Part shown: piece by piece, positions 1-8,015 of the stretch
Numbering within the stretch: the stretch's first letter is position 1
How the letters are laid out: each line of letters begins with the position of its first letter
NCBI RefSeq assembly: GCF_001570545.1
Contig: NZ_BBXD01000009.1
Span: forward strand, 923,200 to 987,199
DNA: 64,000 bases
From: Herbidospora mongoliensis
GTDB taxonomy: Bacteria; Actinomycetota; Actinomycetes; Streptosporangiales; Streptosporangiaceae
Reading direction: 5' to 3'
Translations under genes and position numbers: made by a program
Notes under the pieces: model-generated
Databases searched by the model: none
What the model was told of the DNA's origin: nothing
What the model saw: the letters and a program-made list of their open reading frames with translations, nothing else

Positions 1-9
1 GGGGGTGCG

Positions 10-303
10 GTGATCTGGCGTAAGAAGGCGCCTTCGCCTGTTGTCGAGAGTCCGGCCCCGGTCATCCCGGAGGCGGCGCTGACCATCGACGCCCTTGGCC
101 GCAAGTGCCCGATACCGATCATCATGCTGGCCGAGCGCATCGGCGAGGTGCCCATGGGCGCGGTGGTCTCCGTGCTGGCCGACGACCCGGCCGCCTTCAC
201 CGACATCCCGGCCTGGTGCCGCCTGAAGTCCCACGAACACGTCGAGAGCTTCGACCTGCCGCAGGGCGGCGGCTGGGCGATCCACGTACGCCGGAAATAC
301 TGA
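10..303 (+). CDS. TusA/SirA-like sulfurtransferase (start may lie upstream of window)
   Basis: A 97-residue protein with a TusA-type fold. The family signature is visible as LGRKCPIPI at about residues 29-37, where the Cys of the CPxP motif is the persulfide-carrying residue in TusA proteins. The C-terminal half has the family's beta-alpha-beta character. The first ~20 residues are a Pro/Ala-rich extension absent from E. coli TusA. GTG at 10 is preceded by a G-run that could act as a ribosome binding site, but the frame is open to the window edge, so an upstream start cannot be excluded. In actinobacteria such proteins are often near cysteine desulfurases; the ErpA gene nearby fits sulfur trafficking, which is inference. 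Confidence 0.8.
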   Translation: MIWRKKAPSPVVESPAPVIPEAALTIDALGRKCPIPIIMLAERIGEVPMGAVVSVLADDPAAFTDIPAWCRLKSHEHVESFDLPQGGGWAIHVRRKY

Positions 304-304
304 A

Positions 305-331
305 AAGGCCGCCCGATGGGGCGGCCTTCTC
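305..331 (+). terminator. Rho-independent terminator after the TusA-like gene
   Basis: Perfect 10-bp stem AAGGCCGCCC / GGGCGGCCTT with loop GATG, beginning 2 nt after the TGA stop and followed by a short pyrimidine tail. The kinase gene is convergent, so the hairpin may serve both directions. Confidence 0.8.
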
Positions 332-334
332 CTG

Positions 335-360
335 TGTGACCTACGGGTGTGACCTACGGG
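335..360. repeat. 13-bp tandem duplication at the 3' end of the kinase gene
   Basis: TGTGACCTACGGG occurs twice in exact tandem (335-347 and 348-360). The inner copy contains the kinase stop codon (TAG on the minus strand at 354-356), and the outer copy carries a second, spare TAG. It looks like a recent slip duplication with no effect on the protein. Confidence 0.85.
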
Positions 361-1340
361 CGCAGGCAGCGCAGGTGCGCGGCGATCTCCTCGGCGGCGT
401 CCTTGCCGTAGCAGCCGCCGAAGCGCTCGAGGAAGTCGGCCTGGCCGAGCTCGTATTCCTGGCCGCCGACCCGCTCCAGCACGTGGGTGGCCGTGAGGTT
501 GCCGATCTGGGCGCAGCGCTCCAGGCTCAGACCCCAGGTCAGGCCCGCGAGGAAGCCTGAGCGGAACGCGTCGCCGACGCCGGTCGGGTCGGCCTTGCCG
601 CGCTCGGGGGCCGGGGAGACGTGGATCGAGGGCTCGCCCTTGCGGTCGATGCGGGAGCCCTTCGGGCCGAGCGTGGTGACCCGCACACCGACCCGGTCGA
701 GGACCTCCTCGTCGGACCAGCCGGTCTTCTGCTCGATGAGCCCCTTCTCGTAGTCGTTGGAGAAGAGGTAGGCCGCGCCGTCGATCAGCTCGCGGATCTG
801 CTCACCGGGCATCCGGGCGAGCTGCTGGGAGATGTCGGCGGCGAAGGGGATGCCGCGCGACTTGCACTCGGCGGTGTGACGCAGCATGGCGTCGGGGTCG
901 TTGGGGCCGACCAGCACCAGGTCGAGGCCGCCGACGCGGGCGGCGATCGGGCCGAGCTCGATCTGCCGGGCCTCGGCCATCGCGCCGGTGTAGAACGAGG
1001 CGATCTGGTTGTGGTCCTGGTCGGTGGTGCACAGGAACCGCGCCGTGTGGTGAAGCTCGGAGACGTGGACGGAGTCGCAGTCGACGCCGTGCCGCTCCAG
1101 CCAGGACCGGTAGTCGGCGAAGTCGTCGCCGACCGCCCCCACCAGGATGGGCGAAAGACCCAGGCCACCCATGCCGAACGCGATGTTGCCGGCGCAGCCG
1201 CCGCGCCGGATCTCCAGCTCGTCGACGAGGAACGACAGCGAGACGCGGTCGAGCTGCTCGGCGATGAGCTGATCGCCGAAGCGACCGGGGAACGTCATCA
1301 GGTGGTCGGTCGCGATGGAGCCGGTGACGGCGATGCGCAC
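354..1340 (-). CDS. PfkB-family carbohydrate kinase (ribokinase/adenosine kinase-like)
   Basis: A 328-residue sugar or nucleoside kinase of the ribokinase superfamily. The N-terminal MRIAVTGSIATDHL strand, the glycine-rich RRGGCAGNIA segment near residue 48 (PfkB signature 1 region) and DPTGVGDAFRSGF near residue 255 (signature 2, with the catalytic Asp of the GxGD anion hole) are all present. Length is normal. The substrate cannot be read from sequence; adenosine and ribose are both possible in this subgroup. It converges on the TusA-like gene across a terminator and lies upstream of, and in the same direction as, erpA's neighbourhood. Confidence 0.88.
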   Translation of the reverse strand: MRIAVTGSIATDHLMTFPGRFGDQLIAEQLDRVSLSFLVDELEIRRGGCAGNIAFGMGGLGLSPILVGAVGDDFADYRSWLERHGVDCDSVHVSELHHTARFLCTTDQDHNQIASFYTGAMAEARQIELGPIAARVGGLDLVLVGPNDPDAMLRHTAECKSRGIPFAADISQQLARMPGEQIRELIDGAAYLFSNDYEKGLIEQKTGWSDEEVLDRVGVRVTTLGPKGSRIDRKGEPSIHVSPAPERGKADPTGVGDAFRSGFLAGLTWGLSLERCAQIGNLTATHVLERVGGQEYELGQADFLERFGGCYGKDAAEEIAAHLRCLRP

Positions 1341-1494
1341 GGGGTTTTCTCCTCGTTGTCAGCAGCGCGTGAAAGCCCGCCGGAGCGCGAGCCCCGCAAG
1401 AATACGCGATATTCGGGCTGACCCGAGACAGTGTGATGGCATGGCTAAACACCCGCGTGCCCCGAGCAGGCGCGCGGGTGTCTCGCCGGCGCTC

Positions 1495-1848
1495 CTAGTT
1501 GAAGGAGTCGCCGCAGGCGCAGGAACCCGTGGCGTTCGGGTTGTCGATCGTGAAGCCCTGCTTCTCGATCGAGTCGACGAAGTCGACCGTGGCACCGATC
1601 AGGTAGGGGGCGCTCATCCGGTCGGTGATGACCGAGACGCCGCCGAAGTCGGAGACCACGTCACCGTCCATCGAGCGGTCGTCGAAGTAGAGCTGGTAAC
1701 GCAGGCCCGAACAGCCCCCCGGCTGGACCGCGACGCGGAGGTGGAGGCCCTCCTCGCCCTGCTGCTCCAGCAGGCCCTTGACCTTGGCGGCGGCCGCGTC
1801 GGTAAGGTTCAGACCCTGCCGCGTGGTCTCGCTGCTCTCAACCGTCAT
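1495..1848 (-). CDS. erpA: Iron-sulfur cluster insertion protein ErpA (HesB/IscA family)
   Basis: A-type Fe-S carrier of 117 residues. The three conserved cysteines are visible: one in GGCSGLRYQL and the CxC pair in the C-terminal GSCACGDSFN. In this family they bind a [2Fe-2S] or [4Fe-4S] cluster for transfer to apo-enzymes. ATG at 1848 is chosen over the GTG 15 nt upstream because GGTGGGAG, a good ribosome binding site, lies 8 nt before the ATG and would overlap the GTG. It is divergent from nadA, whose product is itself a [4Fe-4S] enzyme, so functional coupling is plausible. LipA, encoded further right, is another likely client. Confidence 0.92.
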   Translation of the reverse strand: MTVESSETTRQGLNLTDAAAAKVKGLLEQQGEEGLHLRVAVQPGGCSGLRYQLYFDDRSMDGDVVSDFGGVSVITDRMSAPYLIGATVDFVDSIEKQGFTIDNPNATGSCACGDSFN

Positions 1849-2014
1849 GTTGGTGACTCCCACCGTCTGAAACTGACGTCCTTCTAGAACGTTAGCAACA
1901 CAGAAGCCCAGTCCCTACATTCCCGGGACGGACACCCTGCTGGAATACAACCCAAAGCGGATGTGTAATCTAGTAGTCGTCAGTTCGACGATAAGTCCCC
2001 AAGGGGGTGTGGTC

Positions 2015-3163
2015 GTGACGACCACGAGTCTTCCGCTCTTCGTCCTCGGGCAGGGCGTCGACCCGCACAGCGAGCGCGGAGTCGACTGTCCCGGCGAGTT
2101 GCCGCCCGCCTCGGACCCGGCGCTGGTGGCGCGGGCCCGCAAGGCCAAGGAGGCCCTCGGTGAGCGGCTTTTCGTGCTGGGTCACCACTACCAGCGTGAC
2201 GAGGTCATCCAGTTCGCCGATGTGACGGGCGACTCCTTCAAGCTGGCCCGCGAGGCGGCGGCCCGGCCGGACGCCGAGTTCATCGTCTTCTGCGGCGTCC
2301 ACTTCATGGCCGAATCGGCCGACATCCTGACCTCGGACGCCCAGAAGGTGATCCTGCCCGACCTGGGCGCCGGCTGCTCCATGGCCGACATGGCCACCTT
2401 CGACCAGGTCGAGGAGGCCTGGGAGGCACTGGAGGATGCCGGCATCGCCGGGGTGACGGTGCCGGTGACGTACATGAACAGCAGCGCCGACATCAAGGCG
2501 TTCTGCGGGCGGCACGGCGGCGCGGTGTGCACCTCGTCCAATGCCAAGAAGGCTCTCGACTGGGCCTTCGAGCAGGGCGAGAAGGTCCTGTTCCTGCCCG
2601 ACCAGCACCTCGGCCGCAACACGGCGGTGCTGGAGATGGGCCTGAGCCTGGACGACTGCGTGGTCTACAACCCGCACCGCCCCAACGGCGGCCTGACCGT
2701 CGAGCAGCTCAAGAACGCCAAGGTGATCCTGTGGCGCGGCCACTGCTCGGTGCACGGCCGGTTCACCGCCGAGAACGTCGACGACATCCGCGCGCAGGTC
2801 CCCGGCGTCAACGTGCTGGTGCACCCGGAGTGCCGCCACGAGGTCGTGACCAAGGCCGACTACGTGGGCTCCACCGAATACATCATCAAGATCCTGGAGG
2901 CGGCCCCCGCCGGGTCGACCTGGGCCGTGGGCACCGAGCTCAACCTGGTGCGCCGGCTGGGGACGATGTTCCCCGACAAGCGGGTCATGTTCCTGGAGAA
3001 GACCGTCTGCTACTGCTCGACGATGAACCGCATCGACCTGCCCCACCTCGTGTGGGCGCTGGAGTCCCTCGTGGCGGGGCAGGTGCCGAACCAGATCACG
3101 GTCGACGCCGAGACCACCCACTGGGCGAAGGTGGCGCTCGACCGGATGCTGGCTCTGCCGTAG
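2015..3163 (+). CDS. nadA: Quinolinate synthase NadA
   Basis: Condenses iminoaspartate with dihydroxyacetone phosphate to quinolinate in de novo NAD synthesis, using an oxygen-sensitive [4Fe-4S] cluster. Family motifs are clear: LGHHYQRDEV early, VYNPHRPNGGL mid-protein, WRGHCSVHGRF, HPECRHEV, and the C-terminal EKTVCYCSTMNRIDL. GTG at 2015 is chosen because AAGGGGG lies 7 nt upstream; an ATG at 1961 has no ribosome binding site. That gives 382 residues. nadB and nadC do not follow within the window, and the next gene is convergent only 3 bp away. A short inverted repeat TCGTC-n5-GACGA lies about 30 nt before the start and could be an operator. Confidence 0.95.
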   Translation: MTTTSLPLFVLGQGVDPHSERGVDCPGELPPASDPALVARARKAKEALGERLFVLGHHYQRDEVIQFADVTGDSFKLAREAAARPDAEFIVFCGVHFMAESADILTSDAQKVILPDLGAGCSMADMATFDQVEEAWEALEDAGIAGVTVPVTYMNSSADIKAFCGRHGGAVCTSSNAKKALDWAFEQGEKVLFLPDQHLGRNTAVLEMGLSLDDCVVYNPHRPNGGLTVEQLKNAKVILWRGHCSVHGRFTAENVDDIRAQVPGVNVLVHPECRHEVVTKADYVGSTEYIIKILEAAPAGSTWAVGTELNLVRRLGTMFPDKRVMFLEKTVCYCSTMNRIDLPHLVWALESLVAGQVPNQITVDAETTHWAKVALDRMLALP

Positions 3164-3166
3164 CGG

Positions 3167-3889
3167 CTAGCGCAGTTCGAACACGACCTTCACGCTGACG
3201 CCGACCGACTGGCGGCCCGGGGAGATCGACTTGTCCGAGGCCGCCATCAGGTGGATGCCCTCGAACGGGATCGGCGTGTGCCCGTCGCCGTTCTCCTGGA
3301 GGCTCAGCACCGCGCCGAGGGTCCGGCCGGTCAGCCCGGCGTACTGCCTGGCCTTGGCCAGGGCGTCTTTGTAGGCGGCGTCGCGGGCGGCCGACAGCGC
3401 GGTCGCGGGGTCGCCGATCTCGAAGGAGATGCCGTTCAGGCGGGCCTCCTCCCCGGCCGCGGCCACCGCGTCGACCACCCGGTCGGCGATGTCGAGGTCG
3501 CGGACGAGCACCTCGACGCCCTGCCCGGCGCGGTAGCCGGAGACCTTCGGGTAGTCGTCGTATTCGGGGCCGAGGGAGATCTCGCTGGTGCGCAGGTCGT
3601 CTTCGGCCACGCCGGCGGCCAGCAGGGCGGCCCGGAGGGCGGCGGCGGCCGTGCGGGCGCCACTGAACGCGGCCCCGGCGCTCGCGCGCCGGACCTCGAC
3701 GCCGGCCTGGAGGCGCATGCGGTCGGGGGCGGCGGAAACGGTGCCGTTGCCGGTGACGGTGATCTTCGCGTCGTCTGCCACGATCCCGGCATACCCGGCG
3801 GGCGTCGCCGCGAACGCCGGGGCGGCCGTCGCGGACACCAGTCCGGCGGCGAGGAAGGCGGCCGCGGCCGCGTACCTGAGGTTGATCAT
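3167..3889 (-). CDS. SIMPL (DUF541) domain exported protein
   Basis: About 240 residues with an N-terminal signal peptide (hydrophobic run from residue ~6, cleavage probably after AFAA) followed by a DUF541/SIMPL domain. The diagnostic start ITVTGNGTVSAAPDRMRLQAGVE and the later YKDALAKARQYAGLTG segment are both present. Such proteins are secreted or periplasm-facing, with poorly defined roles in oxidative and envelope stress. ATG at 3889 is chosen because it places the signal peptide at the N-terminus; the in-frame upstream codons look non-coding. It is convergent with nadA. Confidence 0.85.
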   Translation of the reverse strand: MINLRYAAAAAFLAAGLVSATAAPAFAATPAGYAGIVADDAKITVTGNGTVSAAPDRMRLQAGVEVRRASAGAAFSGARTAAAALRAALLAAGVAEDDLRTSEISLGPEYDDYPKVSGYRAGQGVEVLVRDLDIADRVVDAVAAAGEEARLNGISFEIGDPATALSAARDAAYKDALAKARQYAGLTGRTLGAVLSLQENGDGHTPIPFEGIHLMAASDKSISPGRQSVGVSVKVVFELR

Positions 3890-3945
3890 GGGCGCGATCC
3901 CATCATCCACCTGGGCGGGCGAACCTCTCGCCACGCCTTACTTGG

Positions 3946-4683
3946 TCACATCCTGGTGTTGTCGGTCCAGCGCTTGAGCAGGGCGTCGTCGCCCTCGACG
4001 GCGTAGTCGCCGTAGCCCCGGCGGCCCCACATCAGCAGCAGGATGTCGGCGGCCGTGGCGGTGCGTACGGTCACCTCGCCCGGCATCGCGGAAAGCTCGT
4101 AGGTGAAGCCGTCGGGGTAGAGCGTGACCAGGAACCCGGCGCCGGTGTCCGACTGCCACGACAGGCGCTCGCCGTCACCGGTCAGGTCACGGGGGTTCCA
4201 GTCGGCGTGGGGCAGGGTGTCGAGCAGCTCGGAGACGCCGTCGGCGGCGACGCGCTCGTCGATCCTGAGCGTGTGGCCGAGGGCGATGTCGGCGTCGGCG
4301 CCGTGGACGGTGTTCTCGTGGAGCTGGCGGCGGGCCCACCAGATCACCGGACGGGGGCCCGCCCAGGTCCAGACGACCGTCGACGGGTCGTGGGCCGTCA
4401 GGCCCTGCCTGAGCGGCTCCGCGCCGGCCGCGAACCAGTCGGCGTAGCCAGCGTCTTCGGCGGGCAGGCCCAGATCCACGGAGTCGCGGTCGAGCCGCTC
4501 CTGGCGGGCCTCACCGGCCACGATCGCGGCCCTGCGGTGGGTGCTCCCGGTGTGCACGACCAGGTCGCGCAGCGTCCAGCCGGGACAGGTAGGCACGGGC
4601 TTGTTCAGGTCGTGACCCCGGATGACGTCGGCCATGCGCGTGATCTGCCCGACCGCCGCGTCGGCGTACTCCAACTGGTTCAC
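3946..4683 (-). CDS. Maleylpyruvate isomerase-family mycothiol-dependent enzyme
   Basis: Roughly 245 residues. The N-terminal half has the DinB/MDMPI helical bundle pattern, with CPGWTLRDLVVHTGSTHR near residue 30, where the HxG-type histidine contributes to the metal site. A second His region appears in ARRQLHENTVHGADA. The C-terminal portion matches the SCP2-like MDMPI C-domain. Members use mycothiol as cofactor, though the substrate is generally unknown. GTG at 4683 is chosen because GGGGAG precedes it closely and the longer frame upstream overlaps pspAB in a low-complexity shadow reading. It is the last gene of the psp cluster, separated by 8 bp. Confidence 0.85.
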   Translation of the reverse strand: MNQLEYADAAVGQITRMADVIRGHDLNKPVPTCPGWTLRDLVVHTGSTHRRAAIVAGEARQERLDRDSVDLGLPAEDAGYADWFAAGAEPLRQGLTAHDPSTVVWTWAGPRPVIWWARRQLHENTVHGADADIALGHTLRIDERVAADGVSELLDTLPHADWNPRDLTGDGERLSWQSDTGAGFLVTLYPDGFTYELSAMPGEVTVRTATAADILLLMWGRRGYGDYAVEGDDALLKRWTDNTRM

Positions 4684-4691
4684 TGGCTCCC

Positions 4692-5240
4692 CTACAGTCC
4701 GGGCGCTCCCCACACCGCGAACCAGCGGGACAGGTCGGCCTCGATGGGCAGGTCGCCCGCGAGCGTGCCGCGGGCCTGCAGTTCCAGGGCGTTGTCGCGC
4801 CGCTGGCCCGGCAGTGGGGCGAACGGGTAGAACGTGCCCTGCTTGTAGAGGTATACCAGGGCGAGCCGCCGCCCCGTGGGGTCGGCGAACACGACGGTCG
4901 TACACAGCAGGGAAGCGCCGAAGCCGGCGGCCTCCAGACTGGAGTTGGCCCCGTGGAGATTGGTCACCAATGACGAGACGTCGTCGTCGCGGACGGTCAG
5001 CCAGGTGAAGCCGTAGTCGTCCTGGGTGACCTCGGTGTCGCCGACGAGAGCGCGTACGTCCTCTTGAAGACGGGCGAACGCGGCGCCCTCGGCGGCGCGG
5101 AAGCAGACCGAGCCCACCCCGGCGGGCGCGAACGCGGTCGCGACCTGCAGCGTCACCGCGGCCGAGGGCAGCGCGAACAGCGCGTCGAGATCAGGCTCGG
5201 CCCGTTTCGACCGGCCGAGGAGCGCGTCGAACCAGCCCAT
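4692..5240 (-). CDS. pspAB: PspA-associated protein PspAB
   Basis: A 182-residue soluble protein starting MGWFDALLGRSK, with no transmembrane segment. Composition and position (fourth in pspA-pspAA-htpX-pspAB) match the actinobacterial PspAB family. Its biochemical role is not established; it travels with the phage-shock envelope-stress system. Its ATG overlaps the htpX stop by one base, so translation is coupled. Confidence 0.85.
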   Translation of the reverse strand: MGWFDALLGRSKRAEPDLDALFALPSAAVTLQVATAFAPAGVGSVCFRAAEGAAFARLQEDVRALVGDTEVTQDDYGFTWLTVRDDDVSSLVTNLHGANSSLEAAGFGASLLCTTVVFADPTGRRLALVYLYKQGTFYPFAPLPGQRRDNALELQARGTLAGDLPIEADLSRWFAVWGAPGL

Positions 5241-6133
5241 CAGGCCTCCCTGCCGAGCTCGCCGGAGATCCGGGCGAGCTGTTCGAGCCGCTTCTCCAGC
5301 GGCGGGTGGGTGGCGAACAGCGCCGCCACGCTCGCCCGGTTCAGCGCCGGCGCGAAGTAGAACGCGTTGAACGACTGGGCCTCGCGCAGATCCCGCGTCG
5401 GAATGCGGGAGATCTCCCCGGTGACCTTCGTCAGCGCGCTGGCCAGCGCGGACGGACGCTGGGTCAGATAGGCCCCGGCCCGGTCGGCGGCCAGTTCGCG
5501 ATAGCGCGACAGCATCCGGGTCAGCACGAAGCTGACGCAGTAGACCACGGTGGAGACCAGCACGATGATCAGGCCGATCGGCAGGCCGCCCTGGTTGTCG
5601 CGGTTGCGGCCGAGGCCGGTGTAGAGCGCGAACCGGGTCATCAGCCCGGCCACCACGCCGAGGAACGAGGCGATCGTCATGACCGCGACGTCACGGTGGG
5701 CCACGTGGGACATCTCGTGGGCCAGGACGCCTTCGAGCTCGGGTGGATCGAGCCGCCGGAGCAGGCCGGTCGTCACGCAGACGACGGCGTTCTTCTGGTT
5801 TCGCCCGGTGGCGAACGCGTTCGGTACGTCGCTGTCGGCGACGGCCACGCGGGGTTTGGGCATGTCGGCCAGGGCGCTCAGGCGGTCGATCACCGCGTGG
5901 AGCTGCGGGGCCTCCTGCGGCGAGACCTCTCTGCCGCCCATCGCGTAAAGCGCGATCTTGTCGGAGAAGAAGTACTGCACCAGCAGGAAGCCCGCGGCGA
6001 TGACGAGAACGACGACCGCGCGAGCCCCGACGGCGATGAGCACCGCCACGAACACGACGTAGAGCAGGCCTAGCAGGAACATGGTCAGGACCATGCGGCG
6101 GGTCAGCCCGGAGTCGGGCCGGAACCGGGACAC
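5240..6133 (-). CDS. htpX: Zinc metalloprotease HtpX
   Basis: Membrane-embedded M48B protease of 297 residues. The catalytic HEMSH (HExxH) lies in LAHEMSHVAHRD near residue 140. Two hydrophobic hairpins flank it: residues ~13-52 near the N-terminus, and ~180-215, followed by the RELAADRAGA segment with the third zinc ligand Glu. HtpX removes damaged membrane proteins under envelope stress. GTG start, 3 bp after pspAA; the TGA overlaps pspAB. Pairing with PspA gives a membrane quality-control operon. Confidence 0.95.
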   Translation of the reverse strand: MSRFRPDSGLTRRMVLTMFLLGLLYVVFVAVLIAVGARAVVVLVIAAGFLLVQYFFSDKIALYAMGGREVSPQEAPQLHAVIDRLSALADMPKPRVAVADSDVPNAFATGRNQKNAVVCVTTGLLRRLDPPELEGVLAHEMSHVAHRDVAVMTIASFLGVVAGLMTRFALYTGLGRNRDNQGGLPIGLIIVLVSTVVYCVSFVLTRMLSRYRELAADRAGAYLTQRPSALASALTKVTGEISRIPTRDLREAQSFNAFYFAPALNRASVAALFATHPPLEKRLEQLARISGELGREA

Positions 6134-6136
6134 CGG

Positions 6137-6415
6137 TTAACCCGGGATGAGCCCCTGGTCGCCCAGCATCTCCCGGACTTCCTCGATAGAGGCATCCGCG
6201 GGGGGCAGGATCAGCTCAGACGGTTCCAGGGTGTCGTCCGCGAGGGGCTTGCCGACATGGCGGACCTTGTCGAGAAGCGCGTGCAGCGCGGAACGGAACG
6301 TGGGCTCGTCGTCGGTGTTGATGGCCGACTCGAGCTCGGTGTCGAGGGCGTTGAGCAGATCGAGGTCGCCGTCGGCGACCTGGACCTGCCCCTCCCCCAT
6401 GATTCGGACGATCAC
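6137..6415 (-). CDS. pspAA: PspA-associated protein PspAA
   Basis: A 92-residue acidic protein with the start IVRIMGEGQVQV, typical of PspAA. No membrane segment. GTG at 6415 has GGGGGAGG 7 nt upstream, overlapping the end of pspA. Function beyond association with the Psp response is unknown. Confidence 0.85.
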   Translation of the reverse strand: MIVRIMGEGQVQVADGDLDLLNALDTELESAINTDDEPTFRSALHALLDKVRHVGKPLADDTLEPSELILPPADASIEEVREMLGDQGLIPG

Positions 6416-6417
6416 TG

Positions 6418-7212
6418 TTATGCCTCCCCCGGCTGGCGGTACTGCTGGGTGTGCTGGGGCTGCGGCTGGCCGGGCGCCTGCCCCGGCTCAATGGCGCTCT
6501 TCGGCGCCGGGCCCTGGCCCAGCTCTGCCTTCATGCGGGCCAGCTCCAGCTCGACGTCGCCACCGGCGCCCATGCGGTCGAGCTCGGCCTGGATGTCGTC
6601 ACGCGGGCTGCCGGAGTAGTCGTCGAGCGCGCCGCTGGCCAGCAGCTCGTCGATGGCACCCGCGCGGGCCTGCATTTGCGCCGTCTTGTCCTCGGCGCGC
6701 TGGATCGCCAGACCGACGTCGCCCATCTCCTCGGAGATGCCGGAGAAGGCCTCGTTGATCCGGGTCTGCGCCTCGGCGGCCGTGTAGGTGGCCTTGATGG
6801 TCTCCTTCCGGGTGCGGAAGGAGTCGACCTTGGCCTGGAGACGCTGGCTGGCGAGAGTCAGCTTCTCCTCTTCGCCCTGCAGGTTGTTGTACTGGACCCG
6901 CAGATCGGCCACCTGCCCCGCGATGGCGGTGCGGCGCGAAAGGGCGTCGCGGGCCAGGTCTTCGCGACCGGCGGCCAGCGCGCTCTTGGCCTGCTGCTCA
7001 CGCTTGGCGGCCTCGGCCTCGGCCTGGTTGATCTGCAATTCGACCCGCTTGCGGCTGGTCGCCACGTCAGCCACGCCGCGCCGGACCTTCTGGAGCAACT
7101 CGAGCTGGCGCTGATATGAGTAGTCCAGGGTCTCCCGCGGATCCTCCATTTTGTCCAAGGCCTTGTTGGCCTTGGACTTGAAGATCATGGAAAGTCTCTT
7201 CATCACGCTCAT
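6418..7212 (-). CDS. pspA: PspA/IM30 (ESCRT-III-like) membrane-stress protein
   Basis: About 264 residues, almost entirely alpha-helical coiled coil, beginning MSVMKRLSMIFKSKANKALDKMEDP, whose amphipathic first helix binds stressed membranes in the family. The long helical region with YQRQLELLQKVRRGVADV is diagnostic. The C-terminus is Pro/Gln-rich and low in complexity. ATG at 7212 is chosen over a frame opening at 7266 because similarity begins there; AAGAAGGGG lies about 13 nt upstream, further than ideal, so GTG 7206 or ATG 7203 are alternatives. First gene of the psp operon and divergent from the DUF3043 gene. Confidence 0.92.
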   Translation of the reverse strand: MSVMKRLSMIFKSKANKALDKMEDPRETLDYSYQRQLELLQKVRRGVADVATSRKRVELQINQAEAEAAKREQQAKSALAAGREDLARDALSRRTAIAGQVADLRVQYNNLQGEEEKLTLASQRLQAKVDSFRTRKETIKATYTAAEAQTRINEAFSGISEEMGDVGLAIQRAEDKTAQMQARAGAIDELLASGALDDYSGSPRDDIQAELDRMGAGGDVELELARMKAELGQGPAPKSAIEPGQAPGQPQPQHTQQYRQPGEA

Positions 7213-7344
7213 GCGCGTCGGCCGTCCCCTTCTTAGGTTGTGCGTGGGTAACCCCAGCCGTTTCAAGCCCCGCGAAGGCGGCCAAGGCCGCCTGGGTTCA
7301 CCCTACGCATAACGCACGGGGGCGTCACTAAGTTGCACTCCCGG

Positions 7345-7350
7345 TACGCT
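7345..7350 (+). promoter_or_regulatory. -10 element for leaderless DUF3043 transcript
   Basis: TACGCT fits the actinobacterial TANNNT -10 and ends 7 nt before the GTG start, so transcription should begin at or next to the start codon. No ribosome binding site is present. Confidence 0.55.
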
Positions 7351-7357
7351 GGACAAC

Positions 7358-7984
7358 GTGTTCCGACGTCGTACCCAGACCACCACGGACGCTACCCCCG
7401 TCCCTGATGTTGATCCTAAGCCTGCGGTGACCCCTGCGAAGGGCCGTCCAACGCCCAAACGCAGCGAGTCAGTAGGGCGCCGCCGTTCTCCGGTGACCGC
7501 TCCGAAGAATCGTAAGGAGGCCTATAAGCAGGCACGCGAACGCGACCGATTGCTCCGCGACAAGGCCCGCGACGGCATGATGCGGGGTGAAGACCGTTAT
7601 CTGCCCGCTCGTGACCGGGGCCCGGTGCGGAAACTCGCCCGTGACTTCGTCGACGCCCGGCGCCTTCCGGGGCAGTACTTCCTGCCCGCGGTGCTGATCA
7701 TCATGTTGCTGTCGATGGTCCCGTTCCCGCTCGAGATCCGCCGGGTGGTGCTCACCGTTTACACGATGTCGCTGCCGGTGGTGCTGGTCCTCGTGGTCGG
7801 CAGCTCCTTCTACGTGGCGGGCAAGGTCAAGAAGCTCGCGTCGGAGAGGTTCCCCGACGAGAACCTCAAGGGCGTCGGCTTCTACGCCGCCATGAGGTCG
7901 TCACAGATCAGGCGCCTGCGATTCCCGAAGCCGACCGTGCTCCCGGGTGGTGGCCAGGTCCCGGAAACGTCCCCCAAAAAGTAG
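7358..7984 (+). CDS. DUF3043 membrane protein
   Basis: 208 residues. A basic, disordered N-terminus (~1-105, rich in Lys/Arg/Pro) leads to RPRDRGP-like and FVDAR elements typical of DUF3043. Two transmembrane helices follow at about 110-125 and 130-152, then a basic C-terminal tail. The family is actinobacterial and of unknown function; the topology suggests a cytosol-facing anchor protein. GTG start, apparently leaderless. Confidence 0.85.
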   Translation: MFRRRTQTTTDATPVPDVDPKPAVTPAKGRPTPKRSESVGRRRSPVTAPKNRKEAYKQARERDRLLRDKARDGMMRGEDRYLPARDRGPVRKLARDFVDARRLPGQYFLPAVLIIMLLSMVPFPLEIRRVVLTVYTMSLPVVLVLVVGSSFYVAGKVKKLASERFPDENLKGVGFYAAMRSSQIRRLRFPKPTVLPGGGQVPETSPKK

Positions 7985-8003
7985 CTGTTTATACCTTGTT
8001 GTC

Positions 8004-8009
8004 TAGAGT
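8004..8009 (+). promoter_or_regulatory. -10 element for leaderless aldo/keto reductase transcript
   Basis: TAGAGT lies exactly 6 nt before the ATG at 8016, with no Shine-Dalgarno sequence, the arrangement expected for a leaderless mRNA. Confidence 0.55.
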
Positions 8010-8015
8010 TGGCCC

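Noticed and set aside
7266..7330. ClgR-type operator upstream of pspA
   Set aside because: ACGC half-sites occur as direct rather than inverted repeats, so the known ClgR palindrome is not matched.
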